A stretch of DNA of 12,228 nucleotides from an uncultured Phycisphaerae bacterium (GCA_937899935.1 CALCOW010000269.1:1-12228), one strand, 5' to 3'; counted from the stretch's first letter, positions 1 to 6,871 are shown. Notes: generated by a model from the letters alone, not told the origin. Program-made: numbers and translations.

Positions 1-922
1 GCGTGAGTAGTTCTGGCGGCCGGTGAGCTTCACGATCGCCAATGACAAATCGCCATCCCTCTTCTGCTGTACTTGCGGTCTGATTGACATACAGCTCTGG
101 GATATCATCGAACATGAAACGATGACCTTCGCTGTTCTTGAGCACACCACCCTCACCACGAACACCTTCAGTCACCAGAATACCGCGCACACTCGGTGGC
201 CAAACCATGCCCGTAGGATGAAACTGCACGAACTCCATATCAACAAGTTCAGCGCCTGCCCGATAGGCCAACGCATGGCCATCACCCGTGTATTCCCAGC
301 TATTGCTCGTCACTTTATAAGCGCGACCAATTCCCCCAGTTGCAAGTATGACGGCGTTGGCTTTCACCAGATGGAAACGACCCCGCTCACGATCGTAAGC
401 AAAAGCCCCCGCCACGCGATCTCCATCTTTGAGTAAATCGATCACCGTCGTTTCCATCAGAAAATCAATGCCCTGATGAATACCGTGATCTTGTAAGGTA
501 CGAATCATTTCTAAGCCCGTGCGATCACCAACGTGAGCGAGACGTGGATAGCGATGTCCCCCGAAGTTACGCTGCAAAATGCGGCCGTCTTTGGTGCGGT
601 CAAACAAGGCACCCCATGCTTCCAGCTCACGCACACAGTTTGGTGCATTCTGGGCATGCAGTTGAGCCATTCGCCAATTGTTCAGGTACTGCCCACCGCG
701 CATCGTATCGGTGAAATGCACCTGCCAGTTATCTCGTTCATCGACATGACCCATGGAGGCCGCCATACCACCTTCAGCCATGACTGTATGCGCTTTACCA
801 AGCAGTGACTTGCTCAGCAAAATCACTTGAGAGCCGGCGCCAGATGCTTCGATTGCGGCGCGCAAACCAGCACCACCAGCACCAATGACAAGTACATCAC
901 ACTCATGTGTCTTCCAGCCCAC
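1..922 (-). CDS. sdhA: Succinate dehydrogenase flavoprotein subunit, N-terminal 307 residues (runs off the left edge)
   Basis: This is the FAD-carrying catalytic subunit of succinate dehydrogenase/fumarate reductase, which oxidises succinate on the cytoplasmic side of the membrane. My reverse-strand translation is open across the whole segment. It shows the dinucleotide-binding motif VIGAGGAG at residues 12-19, a GKAHTV segment whose His45 fits the covalent FAD-linking histidine of the family (E. coli 'SHT'), the active-site motif QFHPTG (His235), and TEGVRGEGG with the expected catalytic Arg. The family is usually 580-650 residues, so about half is outside the window. The GTG start at 922 shares its G with the TAG stop of the upstream anchor gene, and GGAGG lies 8 nt upstream, so translational coupling is likely. 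From memory, the run MVWPPSVRGILVTEG resembles the mycobacterial Sdh1 flavoprotein. The iron-sulfur subunit sdhB probably follows beyond the edge. Confidence 0.95.
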   Translation of the reverse strand, partial: MGWKTHECDVLVIGAGGAGLRAAIEASGAGSQVILLSKSLLGKAHTVMAEGGMAASMGHVDERDNWQVHFTDTMRGGQYLNNWRMAQLHAQNAPNCVRELEAWGALFDRTKDGRILQRNFGGHRYPRLAHVGDRTGLEMIRTLQDHGIHQGIDFLMETTVIDLLKDGDRVAGAFAYDRERGRFHLVKANAVILATGGIGRAYKVTSNSWEYTGDGHALAYRAGAELVDMEFVQFHPTGMVWPPSVRGILVTEGVRGEGGVLKNSEGHRFMFDDIPELYVNQTASTAEEGWRFVIGDREAHRPPELLT

Positions 923-1740
923 TAGAGAATCCTCCAGTCAGTCCAGTAGCCACTGGCACACATACGAACATAGAAATCCGTAAAACCGACCCAGAACAAG
1001 CTCATCCAAGCCCAGAGCATATGCTTGCGGTTCAAACAACTCACACAATCCCAAGCCTTACGACGAATTGGTTTGCGAGACATACGATCAAGGCAACCAC
1101 CCACAATATGGCGCAATGAGTGGCAACCCAATGTGTAGCCACCCAAGAAAATGACATTGGCGGTCAAGATCAATGAGCCTAAGCCAATACCAAACTGATT
1201 GTGACCGGTCTCCGGATTGGTGAACATAAATGCCCACACCGCGTCATAGGCCAGCACCACAATGAACAGCAGTGCAAAGAACAAAAAGTACCTATGAACA
1301 TTTTGGAGAATCAGCGGCATCGAGTGTTCACCGCGATAGCACTTACGCGGCTCACCGACACCACAGTTCAGCGGATCAGCCCAAAAGGATTTGTAATAGG
1401 CACCGCGGTAGTAATAACACGTCAATCGAAAGCCACCTGGTGCCCAGAGAATGAAAAACGCTGGTGACCATGGCAACCACTCGGGATACCAACCCGGCTT
1501 AGGTCCAAACCAGGCATGACCTGAGTCGCCATAAATTTCCGGACTGTAGAAGGGACTCAGATAGTGAGCACCGCCACCACCATAGAAGTAGTTGATGCCC
1601 TGAAAGGCCGCCCAAGTTGAGTACACCACAAAGGCGCCGAGTCCAAGAAAGACCACCAGTGGCTGCAACCACCACCAATCAGGGCGACTGGTTTGGCCGA
1701 AGCGGCGCTGTTGAGGTAGGGAAAGGTCCTGGCGGGACAT
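922..1740 (-). CDS. Succinate dehydrogenase membrane anchor, Sdh1-like, Cys/His-rich
   Basis: This 272-residue integral membrane protein sits directly upstream of sdhA and should anchor the complex and pass electrons to quinone. Five hydrophobic stretches are visible at about residues 23-46, 92-110, 151-173, 186-206 and 242-260. Cysteines and histidines are unusually plentiful: C108, C126, C134, H139, H149, C206-H207, H211, C216, C232-x-x-C235 and H240. Length (the mycobacterial Rv0249c anchor is about 273 residues, from memory) and the order anchor-sdhA match the Sdh1 class of actinobacteria, not the paired SdhC/SdhD anchors. A mycobacterial complex of this general kind is reported to hold a membrane-embedded Rieske-type cluster, and the Cys/His residues here make that plausible but unproven. 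The ATG start at 1740 has no strong ribosome site. It ends in a one-base overlap with sdhA. Confidence 0.82.
   Translation of the reverse strand: MSRQDLSLPQQRRFGQTSRPDWWWLQPLVVFLGLGAFVVYSTWAAFQGINYFYGGGGAHYLSPFYSPEIYGDSGHAWFGPKPGWYPEWLPWSPAFFILWAPGGFRLTCYYYRGAYYKSFWADPLNCGVGEPRKCYRGEHSMPLILQNVHRYFLFFALLFIVVLAYDAVWAFMFTNPETGHNQFGIGLGSLILTANVIFLGGYTLGCHSLRHIVGGCLDRMSRKPIRRKAWDCVSCLNRKHMLWAWMSLFWVGFTDFYVRMCASGYWTDWRIL
931..935 (-). promoter_or_regulatory. Shine-Dalgarno sequence GGAGG of sdhA
   Basis: A perfect GGAGG on the minus strand, 8 nt before the GTG start, lies inside the 3' end of the anchor gene. It fixes the sdhA start in the TAGTG overlap. Most other genes in this window lack so clear a site. 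Confidence 0.7.
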
Positions 1741-1814
1741 AAGAGGCTTTCTATGGCTAGTTGGGGCATCCCAGGATAGCGAACGGTGGGAATCGTGGCC
1801 ATAAACTTTTTTTT

Positions 1815-2087
1815 ATGAGTCAGATCCAGCTGTTCTTATCGCTCGGGCTTGCCTTATTACTCACATCGTGGGCCTCCCTGAGAACACGTAAGCACAATGA
1901 GACCCATTCTCAATCCCAAGTGGTGGCAATGCCTCTTGATCTTCGGTTCCTCGCAGTTTGCGATGGGCTCCAAGTCCGAACACCCCTGTTTCACATCCGA
2001 TCACCACACGTGATGCTGAAAGCTAGGCTCAAAAGATCTGCTCGACCGTTGTATGAGGCACTTAACCGGCAGAGCGAAACAGCGTGA
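1815..2087 (+). CDS. Doubtful small hypothetical protein with one N-terminal hydrophobic segment
   Basis: A 90-codon ORF starts at an ATG directly after eight T's. Residues 4-20 are hydrophobic (IQLFLSLGLALLLTSWA), followed by basic residues (RTRK). That would suit a single-pass membrane protein with its C-terminus in the cytoplasm. The rest is basic and shows no motif I recognise. There is no ribosome-binding site, third codon positions are not clearly biased, and the ORF ends 54 nt before tRNA-Arg. A shorter ORF in another frame (1897-2013, 38 codons) competes for part of it. It may be chance; I keep it because it fills an otherwise empty stretch and starts with a plausible membrane helix. 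Confidence 0.3.
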   Translation: MSQIQLFLSLGLALLLTSWASLRTRKHNETHSQSQVVAMPLDLRFLAVCDGLQVRTPLFHIRSPHVMLKARLKRSARPLYEALNRQSETA

Positions 2088-2099
2088 TCGACTGATCGG

Positions 2100-2105
2100 T
2101 AGAAT
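2100..2105 (+). promoter_or_regulatory. Candidate -10 box TAGAAT ahead of tRNA-Arg
   Basis: TAGAAT (5 of 6 to the TATAAT consensus) lies 36 nt before the tRNA. The same heptamer TAGAATG occurs before the second tRNA in this window. No -35 like TTGACA sits 16-18 nt upstream, so this is a weak call. Confidence 0.3.
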
Positions 2106-2120
2106 GCTGTCCATTGTTTT

Positions 2121-2137
2121 GGTGCGGGCATCGCACC
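2121..2137 (+). other. Hairpin in the presumed tRNA-Arg 5' leader
   Basis: GGTGCG and CGCACC pair perfectly around a 5-nt loop, ending 4 nt before the mature tRNA 5' end. No T-tract follows on either strand, so it is not a typical intrinsic terminator. A role in leader folding or RNase P processing is possible but only inferred. Confidence 0.4.
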
Positions 2138-2141
2138 CACA

Positions 2142-2215
2142 GCCCCGGTAGCTCAGCTGGATAGAGCAGCGGTCTTCTAAACCGCAGGTCGCACGTTCGA
2201 GTCGTGCTCGGGGCG
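2142..2215 (+). tRNA. tRNA-Arg (anticodon TCT)
   Basis: All four arms fold by eye: acceptor GCCCCGG with TCGGGGC (one G-U pair), D-stem GCTC/GAGC, anticodon stem GCGGT/ACCGC around loop CTTCTAA, and T-stem GCACG/CGTGC with loop TTCGAGT. The anticodon TCT reads AGA and AGG arginine codons. The length is 74 nt with discriminator G. The 3' CCA is not encoded (TTT follows), so the CCA-adding enzyme is needed. Confidence 0.97.
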
Positions 2216-2265
2216 TTTCCACCAAGAGAATATTCCTGACTGGCAAGCTCTGGGGTAGCCAAGGC

Positions 2266-3435
2266 ATGGATGAACAAAACGGCTATTACATCAAACTGAC
2301 TAAAACAGATCGCGAAGACCGTTCACTCGATCCCCCTGTCACGACACTGACCTTTCTTAAAGGCAAGCCACCACTTGACCTGATTCGTCAACGGGTTAAA
2401 GAAATTCTTCAGCACAATCCGTGGCTTGACGGGCAATATCGCAAACACCCTGAGACACGTCAGTTTCCCTCTCTGTGGATACCTGATACGCCAAATATAG
2501 AGGGGCACCTTGAAACCGTACGTCATCCCGACCTCCGTCCAGATACGCCGATCAAAAAGCTACAGCGCAAGCTGAAGCCGAATCTCGTGAATGGTGGCCA
2601 TGGCGGAAGAGCGAAAGCCCCGCATCCACTGTTTAAAGTCACGGTGATTTCAACCTCGCACGATCGTTTCTGCATCGTGCTATCGATATGTCACACGCTC
2701 GCGGATGGTTATACCTTTTATTGCATTTACAGCATGCTTGCTGGGACATCACCGATTCGAAGTCTTGATGCAAGACGGGTGGATATCTCTGAGAAAGTTG
2801 ACGAAATCGTTGGGGCCAAACGTGTCTCTTGGTTCAAATCAATAACCACGATTGTGCCTTTTATTATTCGTGTGATTCTAAATCGGAACAAACCGATCTT
2901 TCGCTACATCAACGTGGACTGGGTGGCCAAACAAAAGAGAAGATATAAACCGACCGATGAGGTCCCCTTTATTTCGACCAATGACGTCATTACTTCGGTT
3001 TTCATGGACCAATTCGAAATGGACTGCGGTCTGATGGCGGTCGATGCCCGCGGTCGAATTCCTGAAGTGACAAAAGAGCTTGCGGGCACCTATGAAGTGC
3101 CCGTGATCTTGCTCCAAGAAGAGGGGTTCACGGCACCGCAAATTCGCAAGACGCTCCTGCATCGACCCAATGCAGACTGGGTCACCCCCGGTCGGCTCAG
3201 AAGTGCCATGATGAATATCGGTATCGTCACGAGTTGGGCGAGCTGGGATGTTGACATGCCTCTGGAAGGTTGCAAGTTCGATGTGCACATTCCGCTTTTT
3301 GCTTTACCAATGCCGCCAAGCTTTGCGGTGATCTGGAAAGCGAACAAAGACAACTTGGCGGTGCTACTTAATGCAAAACGCAAACATCTCAGAAGGATAG
3401 ATACCCATCCTTGTATTGGGCAACCAGTGCTTTAG
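2266..3435 (+). CDS. CoA-dependent acyltransferase-like protein (HxxxDG superfamily)
   Basis: This 389-residue soluble protein has no signal peptide. Residues 143-148 read HTLADG, the HxxxDG catalytic signature of the chloramphenicol acetyltransferase/BAHD/condensation-domain superfamily, in which the histidine deprotonates the acceptor hydroxyl or amine. The motif follows a beta-strand-like run (FCIVLSIC), as expected. Further support comes from NPWLDGQ at 51-57 and STNDVITS at 237-244, which resembles the conserved STND segment of BAHD-like proteins. The plant DFGWG motif is not found; TSWASWD at 322-328 may occupy the equivalent place. The length is slightly below the 420-460 usual for BAHD enzymes. 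Acyl donor and acceptor cannot be told. The gene stands alone 50 nt downstream of tRNA-Arg and converges on the next gene. Confidence 0.7.
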   Translation: MDEQNGYYIKLTKTDREDRSLDPPVTTLTFLKGKPPLDLIRQRVKEILQHNPWLDGQYRKHPETRQFPSLWIPDTPNIEGHLETVRHPDLRPDTPIKKLQRKLKPNLVNGGHGGRAKAPHPLFKVTVISTSHDRFCIVLSICHTLADGYTFYCIYSMLAGTSPIRSLDARRVDISEKVDEIVGAKRVSWFKSITTIVPFIIRVILNRNKPIFRYINVDWVAKQKRRYKPTDEVPFISTNDVITSVFMDQFEMDCGLMAVDARGRIPEVTKELAGTYEVPVILLQEEGFTAPQIRKTLLHRPNADWVTPGRLRSAMMNIGIVTSWASWDVDMPLEGCKFDVHIPLFALPMPPSFAVIWKANKDNLAVLLNAKRKHLRRIDTHPCIGQPVL

Positions 3436-3516
3436 TTAAATAAGAGCAATGCCTCTGGTTGATACTGCTTGCACCAAAGAGTCGTGTCCCAAGGTATGTT
3501 CTTACGTTTTTGGTTC

Positions 3517-4470
3517 TTACTTTCGCCATTGGCGGTGGCAGTTGATGCACGATTGCTCGACACGGCGCAAGTGCTGACTGAGATCAATGATCTTTTGATT
3601 CTTGTCATTCAACGCCTCTTCTAAAAGTGAAGCACTTTGCAACGCCTCACGCACTTGGTTCATGAACGACTCTTCTTTTTGAAAAGACGCGTCTTGATCA
3701 AACTGCATTGCACGAAATGTTTCTGCAATCATGCCCGCATCAGCGGCAGGCGCGAGGTCGGGATGGGTTTCAGGAACTTCCCAGTTCGATTCCTGAACCA
3801 GCAAGAGTCGATCAAGGGCTTCATCAATCTGAACCATCTGAGCAGTCATCCCTTCTGGCCTGACAACTGAAGGAAGGTCTCTGCTTGGGGCCATCAACTC
3901 ACGCCGATCGAGCACTGGTTGTTGCCCCACTGCATCCCACAAACCGGTGTACTGCCGTGACGTCTCAGACACCTCCATTCGTTGCTGCATTTCATCTGCC
4001 TCTGATAAGCCCAGTGCAATCAACGCCAGTGCTGCCGCGGCTGCCGAACGATGTCGACCGTGATGACAGTGAATGTAGACATTGCCTCGCTCTCTATTGA
4101 TCGCGACTGCGGCTGCGAGATCTGCAATCTGTGCCTGACTTGGCGCGTGATATTTCAGTGGTATGTGAATAGTCTCAATACCAAGTTTGCTTGCTTGTTC
4201 GACATCTGGTGCCACTCCGTCGACACAGACAATCGTGCTAACCTCTAATTGAACCAGGGAACGCATTCCCGCAGTTCCTTGAGGCCTGGCGCCAGATAGC
4301 ACACCGTCTTGAAAAGCGACAACCTGTTTCAGTCCCGGGAAACAGTCTGGTCTTATTGATTCTGTTGAAACGACCACCGTGCCATCACCTTGATCCGAAC
4401 GGGAGTGCTGCCAGGCGCTACACCCCGCGATGAAGGATCCCAAGACAATAAGCGTGCACCATCGAATCAC
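3517..4470 (-). CDS. Lipoprotein: Cys-X5-Arg phosphatase-like domain fused to a cytochrome c'-like C-terminus
   Basis: The 317-residue precursor begins with a lipoprotein signal (lipobox IAG-C at Cys17), so it should be tethered to a membrane outside the cytoplasm. Residues 40-185 look like a dual-specificity/tyrosine phosphatase: GVLSGARPQG near 56-65, an LGIETIHIPL strand, then the P-loop HCHHGRHRS with nucleophile Cys135 and Arg141, followed by an Ala-rich helix. Residues 205-317 are mostly helical and end in CINCHRQWRK, with heme-attachment motif C308-x-x-C311-H312 nine residues or fewer from the C-terminus. The pattern CxxCHxx(aromatic)R at the extreme end is that of cytochrome c'. Cytochrome c maturation outside the cytoplasm agrees with the lipoprotein signal. 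The start is GTG with no clear ribosome site; an ATG alternative would lose the lipobox. It follows the cupin gene by 18 nt. Substrate and partner are unknown. Confidence 0.72.
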   Translation of the reverse strand: MIRWCTLIVLGSFIAGCSAWQHSRSDQGDGTVVVSTESIRPDCFPGLKQVVAFQDGVLSGARPQGTAGMRSLVQLEVSTIVCVDGVAPDVEQASKLGIETIHIPLKYHAPSQAQIADLAAAVAINRERGNVYIHCHHGRHRSAAAAALALIALGLSEADEMQQRMEVSETSRQYTGLWDAVGQQPVLDRRELMAPSRDLPSVVRPEGMTAQMVQIDEALDRLLLVQESNWEVPETHPDLAPAADAGMIAETFRAMQFDQDASFQKEESFMNQVREALQSASLLEEALNDKNQKIIDLSQHLRRVEQSCINCHRQWRK

Positions 4471-4488
4471 AGTGGTTCTATTCTATTT

Positions 4489-4866
4489 TTACGACTCTTG
4501 ATTTTCACCGATCCAAGTCCCTGTCGTACTCCGTTCAGTTTTCTCACCGTCACCAGTATTGACGACACCAGCTGGTTCAAACAACATGACTGAACACTCT
4601 TGCTCGGCGACTGGACGATGCTCGACACCGCGTGGCACCACGATCATTTGCCCTTCGTTGAGTTCGACACTGCGATCACGGAACTCCATGGTAAATGAAC
4701 CGCTTATCACCAAGAACATCTCATCTTCGTCTGCGTGCTGATGCCACTGAAAGGCGCCAATGAACTTAGCAAGCTTCACTTCCTGGCCATTGAGCTGCGC
4801 CACAATCCGCGGCGACCAGTGATCACTGAATAAGCCTAATTTCTCTTGGAGATCAATCTTTTCCAT
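4489..4866 (-). CDS. Small single-domain cupin
   Basis: This 125-residue cytoplasmic protein has both cupin motifs. The first has His42, His44 and Glu49 (WHQHADEDEMF, then G56), and the second is GQMIVVPRGVEH with His83. The three His and one Glu should bind a metal such as Fe, Mn or Zn. The family includes small mannose-6-phosphate isomerase-like and dioxygenase-like proteins, so no reaction can be assigned. I chose the ATG at 4866 (MEKIDLQEKL). The reading frame could extend to 4923, but the added residues are an out-of-frame reading of the upstream YD-repeat gene. With this start the two genes overlap by 14 nt, which suggests one transcript and coupled translation. The lipoprotein gene follows after 18 nt. 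Confidence 0.85.
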   Translation of the reverse strand: MEKIDLQEKLGLFSDHWSPRIVAQLNGQEVKLAKFIGAFQWHQHADEDEMFLVISGSFTMEFRDRSVELNEGQMIVVPRGVEHRPVAEQECSVMLFEPAGVVNTGDGEKTERSTTGTWIGENQES

Positions 4867-5815
4867 ACTCAAACTCACGGTAGGTGATGACCTCTTCCTG
4901 ACCTGGCTGTTTGGAAACATCACTTTTGTCTGTGATCTGCGTCATCGCTGTTCGCTTGACCCAATTGCCTGCTTCATCCACTTCGTAGGTATAGGTCGTG
5001 TGCCTCGCTTTCTCACCTTCATCTCGATGGTACGTCTGGGGTCGCCCCTCCTGATCATAGGTCCATGTTTCTGATCGGAGCAATTTGTCTGAACCGTCAA
5101 ACACCCTACGCATCAGCATACGTCCATGATCGTCGTACGTTGCTTGTGAACGGCCCGTAACTACTTGCGCTGCGTCATACCAAATTGCGACGAGCGTCTG
5201 GCCGTCTTGATTTAAGAGTTCATTTTTAACTAAGACGGGCTGATCGGATGTACTCGTAAAAGACATCACTTGCCAGCCACCAGAATCATCCGGACTAATG
5301 CGCTTGGCGACCGAAATATCCTTATCGGCGGTGCGCATCAACATTATTGTTGTGTCCCCATTGGAACTGTATTGCGTACGACGTTTCTGTTCTTGTCCAT
5401 CAACATTTGTATAGACCTGACGTATCAGACGGCCTTCCTTGTCATAACGAAACTCAGCCTTTGTTGGTGGCGTATCTTCTTGCTCAAAAGAAAGGTATTC
5501 GATCAAACGCCCATTATCGTCATAGCCATACACATACGATTCGTCGACCTCATTGAAGGTGTAGCTTGTCACCATGGCCAGTCGCCCTTGACCATTGAAG
5601 CGCATCACTCGATCGACATGCCGCTTCGAAAATCGCGCCGGTAGTTCCATCTGAGAACTAACGATCGCAGTGCTTTCACGCATGGTGTCAACCGGACCTT
5701 GAAGGTCCATCGTTGCTCGCGTTTGCGAAATTGGGGTGGTGATCATCGGCGGTGAGCCCGCGGCCGCGAGTTGGCCAAGGCTTATTGTGGTAATGGCAGC
5801 AACGAGCTTTATCAT
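4853..5815 (-). CDS. Secreted protein with YD/RHS-type repeats
   Basis: This 320-residue precursor has an N-terminal Sec-type signal (MIKLVAAITTISLGQLAAAG, cleavage probably after about residue 19-20). The mature part carries degenerate YD repeats of the form Y-x-Y/D-D-x-x-G-R-x, at about residues 97-106 (YGYDDNGRLI), 123-131 (RYDKEGRLI), 227-234 (TYDDHGRM), 252-259 (TYDQEGRP) and 276-286. Such repeats form beta-rich shells or sheets in RHS/YD proteins. No toxin tip, transmembrane tether or long repeat tract is present, so this is a small free-standing relative rather than an Rhs effector. The stop overlaps the start of the cupin gene. A binding or structural envelope role is a guess. Confidence 0.75.
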   Translation of the reverse strand: MIKLVAAITTISLGQLAAAGSPPMITTPISQTRATMDLQGPVDTMRESTAIVSSQMELPARFSKRHVDRVMRFNGQGRLAMVTSYTFNEVDESYVYGYDDNGRLIEYLSFEQEDTPPTKAEFRYDKEGRLIRQVYTNVDGQEQKRRTQYSSNGDTTIMLMRTADKDISVAKRISPDDSGGWQVMSFTSTSDQPVLVKNELLNQDGQTLVAIWYDAAQVVTGRSQATYDDHGRMLMRRVFDGSDKLLRSETWTYDQEGRPQTYHRDEGEKARHTTYTYEVDEAGNWVKRTAMTQITDKSDVSKQPGQEEVITYREFEYGKD

Positions 5816-5931
5816 GTTTTTCGAATATCCAGGGTGATTGGTGGCCTACGGCTAACGTTCAGACAGACGAATGCTTGCATCAACCTGCATATCTTCTTGG
5901 ATGATGACATTAAAATGACCTCTCTTGGTGC

Positions 5932-6759
5932 CTATTTCTTGGGAGCTGTCTCCAAGGCGAGTTGGCAGTGTCGTGTGGGACCCCGAATAAGGCGGATGCA
6001 ACCGAGCAGCCAAATGGTAAACCAACCCAAGGCCAAGAGAAGTGGCGCCCATTTCCTGACCTCGCCTCTCACCTTGTACTGCATGATCTGACCTGGCCAG
6101 CCATTGACCTCTTGCTGATCTCCACTGATCTCGAGGCCGAGCTGTTTGATCAACATTTTGATCTCTGCAGTAAAACCCTTCGAACTGATATCAACACCAT
6201 GCCCCTTCATCCATTGTGAAAGTTGAGCATCCGTGAGTCGTCCATCATGTTTTGTAATCTGGCCGTCAGCAGCGAACGAGTCATAACTTGTCTGGTCGGG
6301 ACGAATATCAAGATGTTGAGCAACTCCATCGTTGTTTCTCAATATCAGCCTGACCTTTAACTGACCACCGTCACGGGAGGCAATAGGCTCAAAGGTGACT
6401 GACTCAAAGGCACGAGAGGCTGGCATCAACTGGGTGGCCGTGACCTCCCACTCATCGATGACTCGTATCAAAATTTCTGAAACAATCGCTGCTGGCAATG
6501 GTAGAAGGCCGGTCCACAGCAGCAGCATGGCCCATACTGGAAAAGGTTTCGGGGAACGCTTGTGGATCACAAAATGCCGCTCCAGCGTCTTGCCGCAAAT
6601 TGGGCAATTCTCCGCCAGGTGATCGGGGATTGGACCATTACAGTGCCGGCACCAGTGCCCTGTGGTGCCGTCGCGCACGATCACTGCGACCATGATGACC
6701 ACCAGGCTGAGTAAGAAAAGGCCAAGAGTTATGGCAAAGATGATCGGTACCACGCGCAT
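5932..6759 (-). CDS. Membrane protein with a cytoplasmic or loop zinc ribbon
   Basis: A 275-residue protein of unknown function. Counting from the ATG at 6759 (MRVVPIIFAI), there is a first membrane helix at about 2-28, then a zinc-ribbon-like pair C37-x-x-C40 and C52-x-x-C55 (CRHC and CPIC), a second helix at about 72-98, a soluble domain of about 135 residues, a third helix at about 237-258, and a short basic tail. The central soluble domain has no motif I recognise. The frame is open to another ATG at 6840, but residues encoded there (MGSCHRIWRT...) look unlike a protein N-terminus, and a first residue immediately before a helix is typical. GAG lies a few bases upstream. It is the first gene of a four-gene minus-strand run; a 116-nt gap separates it from the YD-repeat gene. 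Confidence 0.72.
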   Translation of the reverse strand: MRVVPIIFAITLGLFLLSLVVIMVAVIVRDGTTGHWCRHCNGPIPDHLAENCPICGKTLERHFVIHKRSPKPFPVWAMLLLWTGLLPLPAAIVSEILIRVIDEWEVTATQLMPASRAFESVTFEPIASRDGGQLKVRLILRNNDGVAQHLDIRPDQTSYDSFAADGQITKHDGRLTDAQLSQWMKGHGVDISSKGFTAEIKMLIKQLGLEISGDQQEVNGWPGQIMQYKVRGEVRKWAPLLLALGWFTIWLLGCIRLIRGPTRHCQLALETAPKK

Positions 6760-6871
6760 TTCGCTCGATAAGGGGTCTTCGGCAGTCAGGATCACATCCG
6801 TCAGCGGCAGTGTACGCCAGATTCTATGACAACTGCCCACTCTGGCTGCCGGGTACCCAGGCAGTCGCTGC

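Larger units (their letters stand above)
1741..2141. other. Sparse region between the divergent SDH operon and tRNA-Arg
   Basis: About 400 bases hold no convincing long gene. The left part must contain the minus-strand promoter of the succinate dehydrogenase operon. I see an A8 tract (minus strand, 1807-1814) that could act as an upstream element, but no good -35/-10 pair. On the plus strand there is one 90-codon ORF of doubtful status (1815-2087), a TAGAAT box at 2100-2105 and a perfect hairpin at 2121-2137 just before the tRNA. Confidence 0.5.

Noticed and set aside
23..808. Plus-strand reading frames opposite sdhA
   Set aside because: They lie antisense to a clear flavoprotein gene and have no protein-like features.
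1897..2013. 38-codon plus-strand ORF starting MRPILNPKWW
   Set aside because: Too short, no ribosome site, and overlaps another doubtful frame.
2001..2277. Two minus-strand reading frames crossing tRNA-Arg
   Set aside because: Their peptides (LERATCGLEDRCSIQLSYRG and TRTCDLRFRRPLLYPAELPG types) are the translated antisense of a tRNA, a well-known recurrent false gene.
3479..3486. GAGTCGTG also found in the 3' part of tRNA-Arg, as a possible attachment-site repeat flanking the acyltransferase gene
   Set aside because: Only 8 matching bases, no integrase, and expected by chance at this length.
4867..4923. Earlier start for the cupin gene
   Set aside because: The extra residues are an out-of-frame reading of the YD-repeat gene; the ATG at 4866 gives the normal cupin N-terminus and a short overlap.
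4853..5815. Rhs toxin or contact-dependent inhibition system
   Set aside because: The protein is short, has no toxin tip, and no immunity gene, VgrG or secretion gene is nearby.
6760..6840. Earlier ATG for the zinc-ribbon membrane protein
   Set aside because: The added 27 residues look non-coding and delay the first membrane helix; the inner ATG is preferred.
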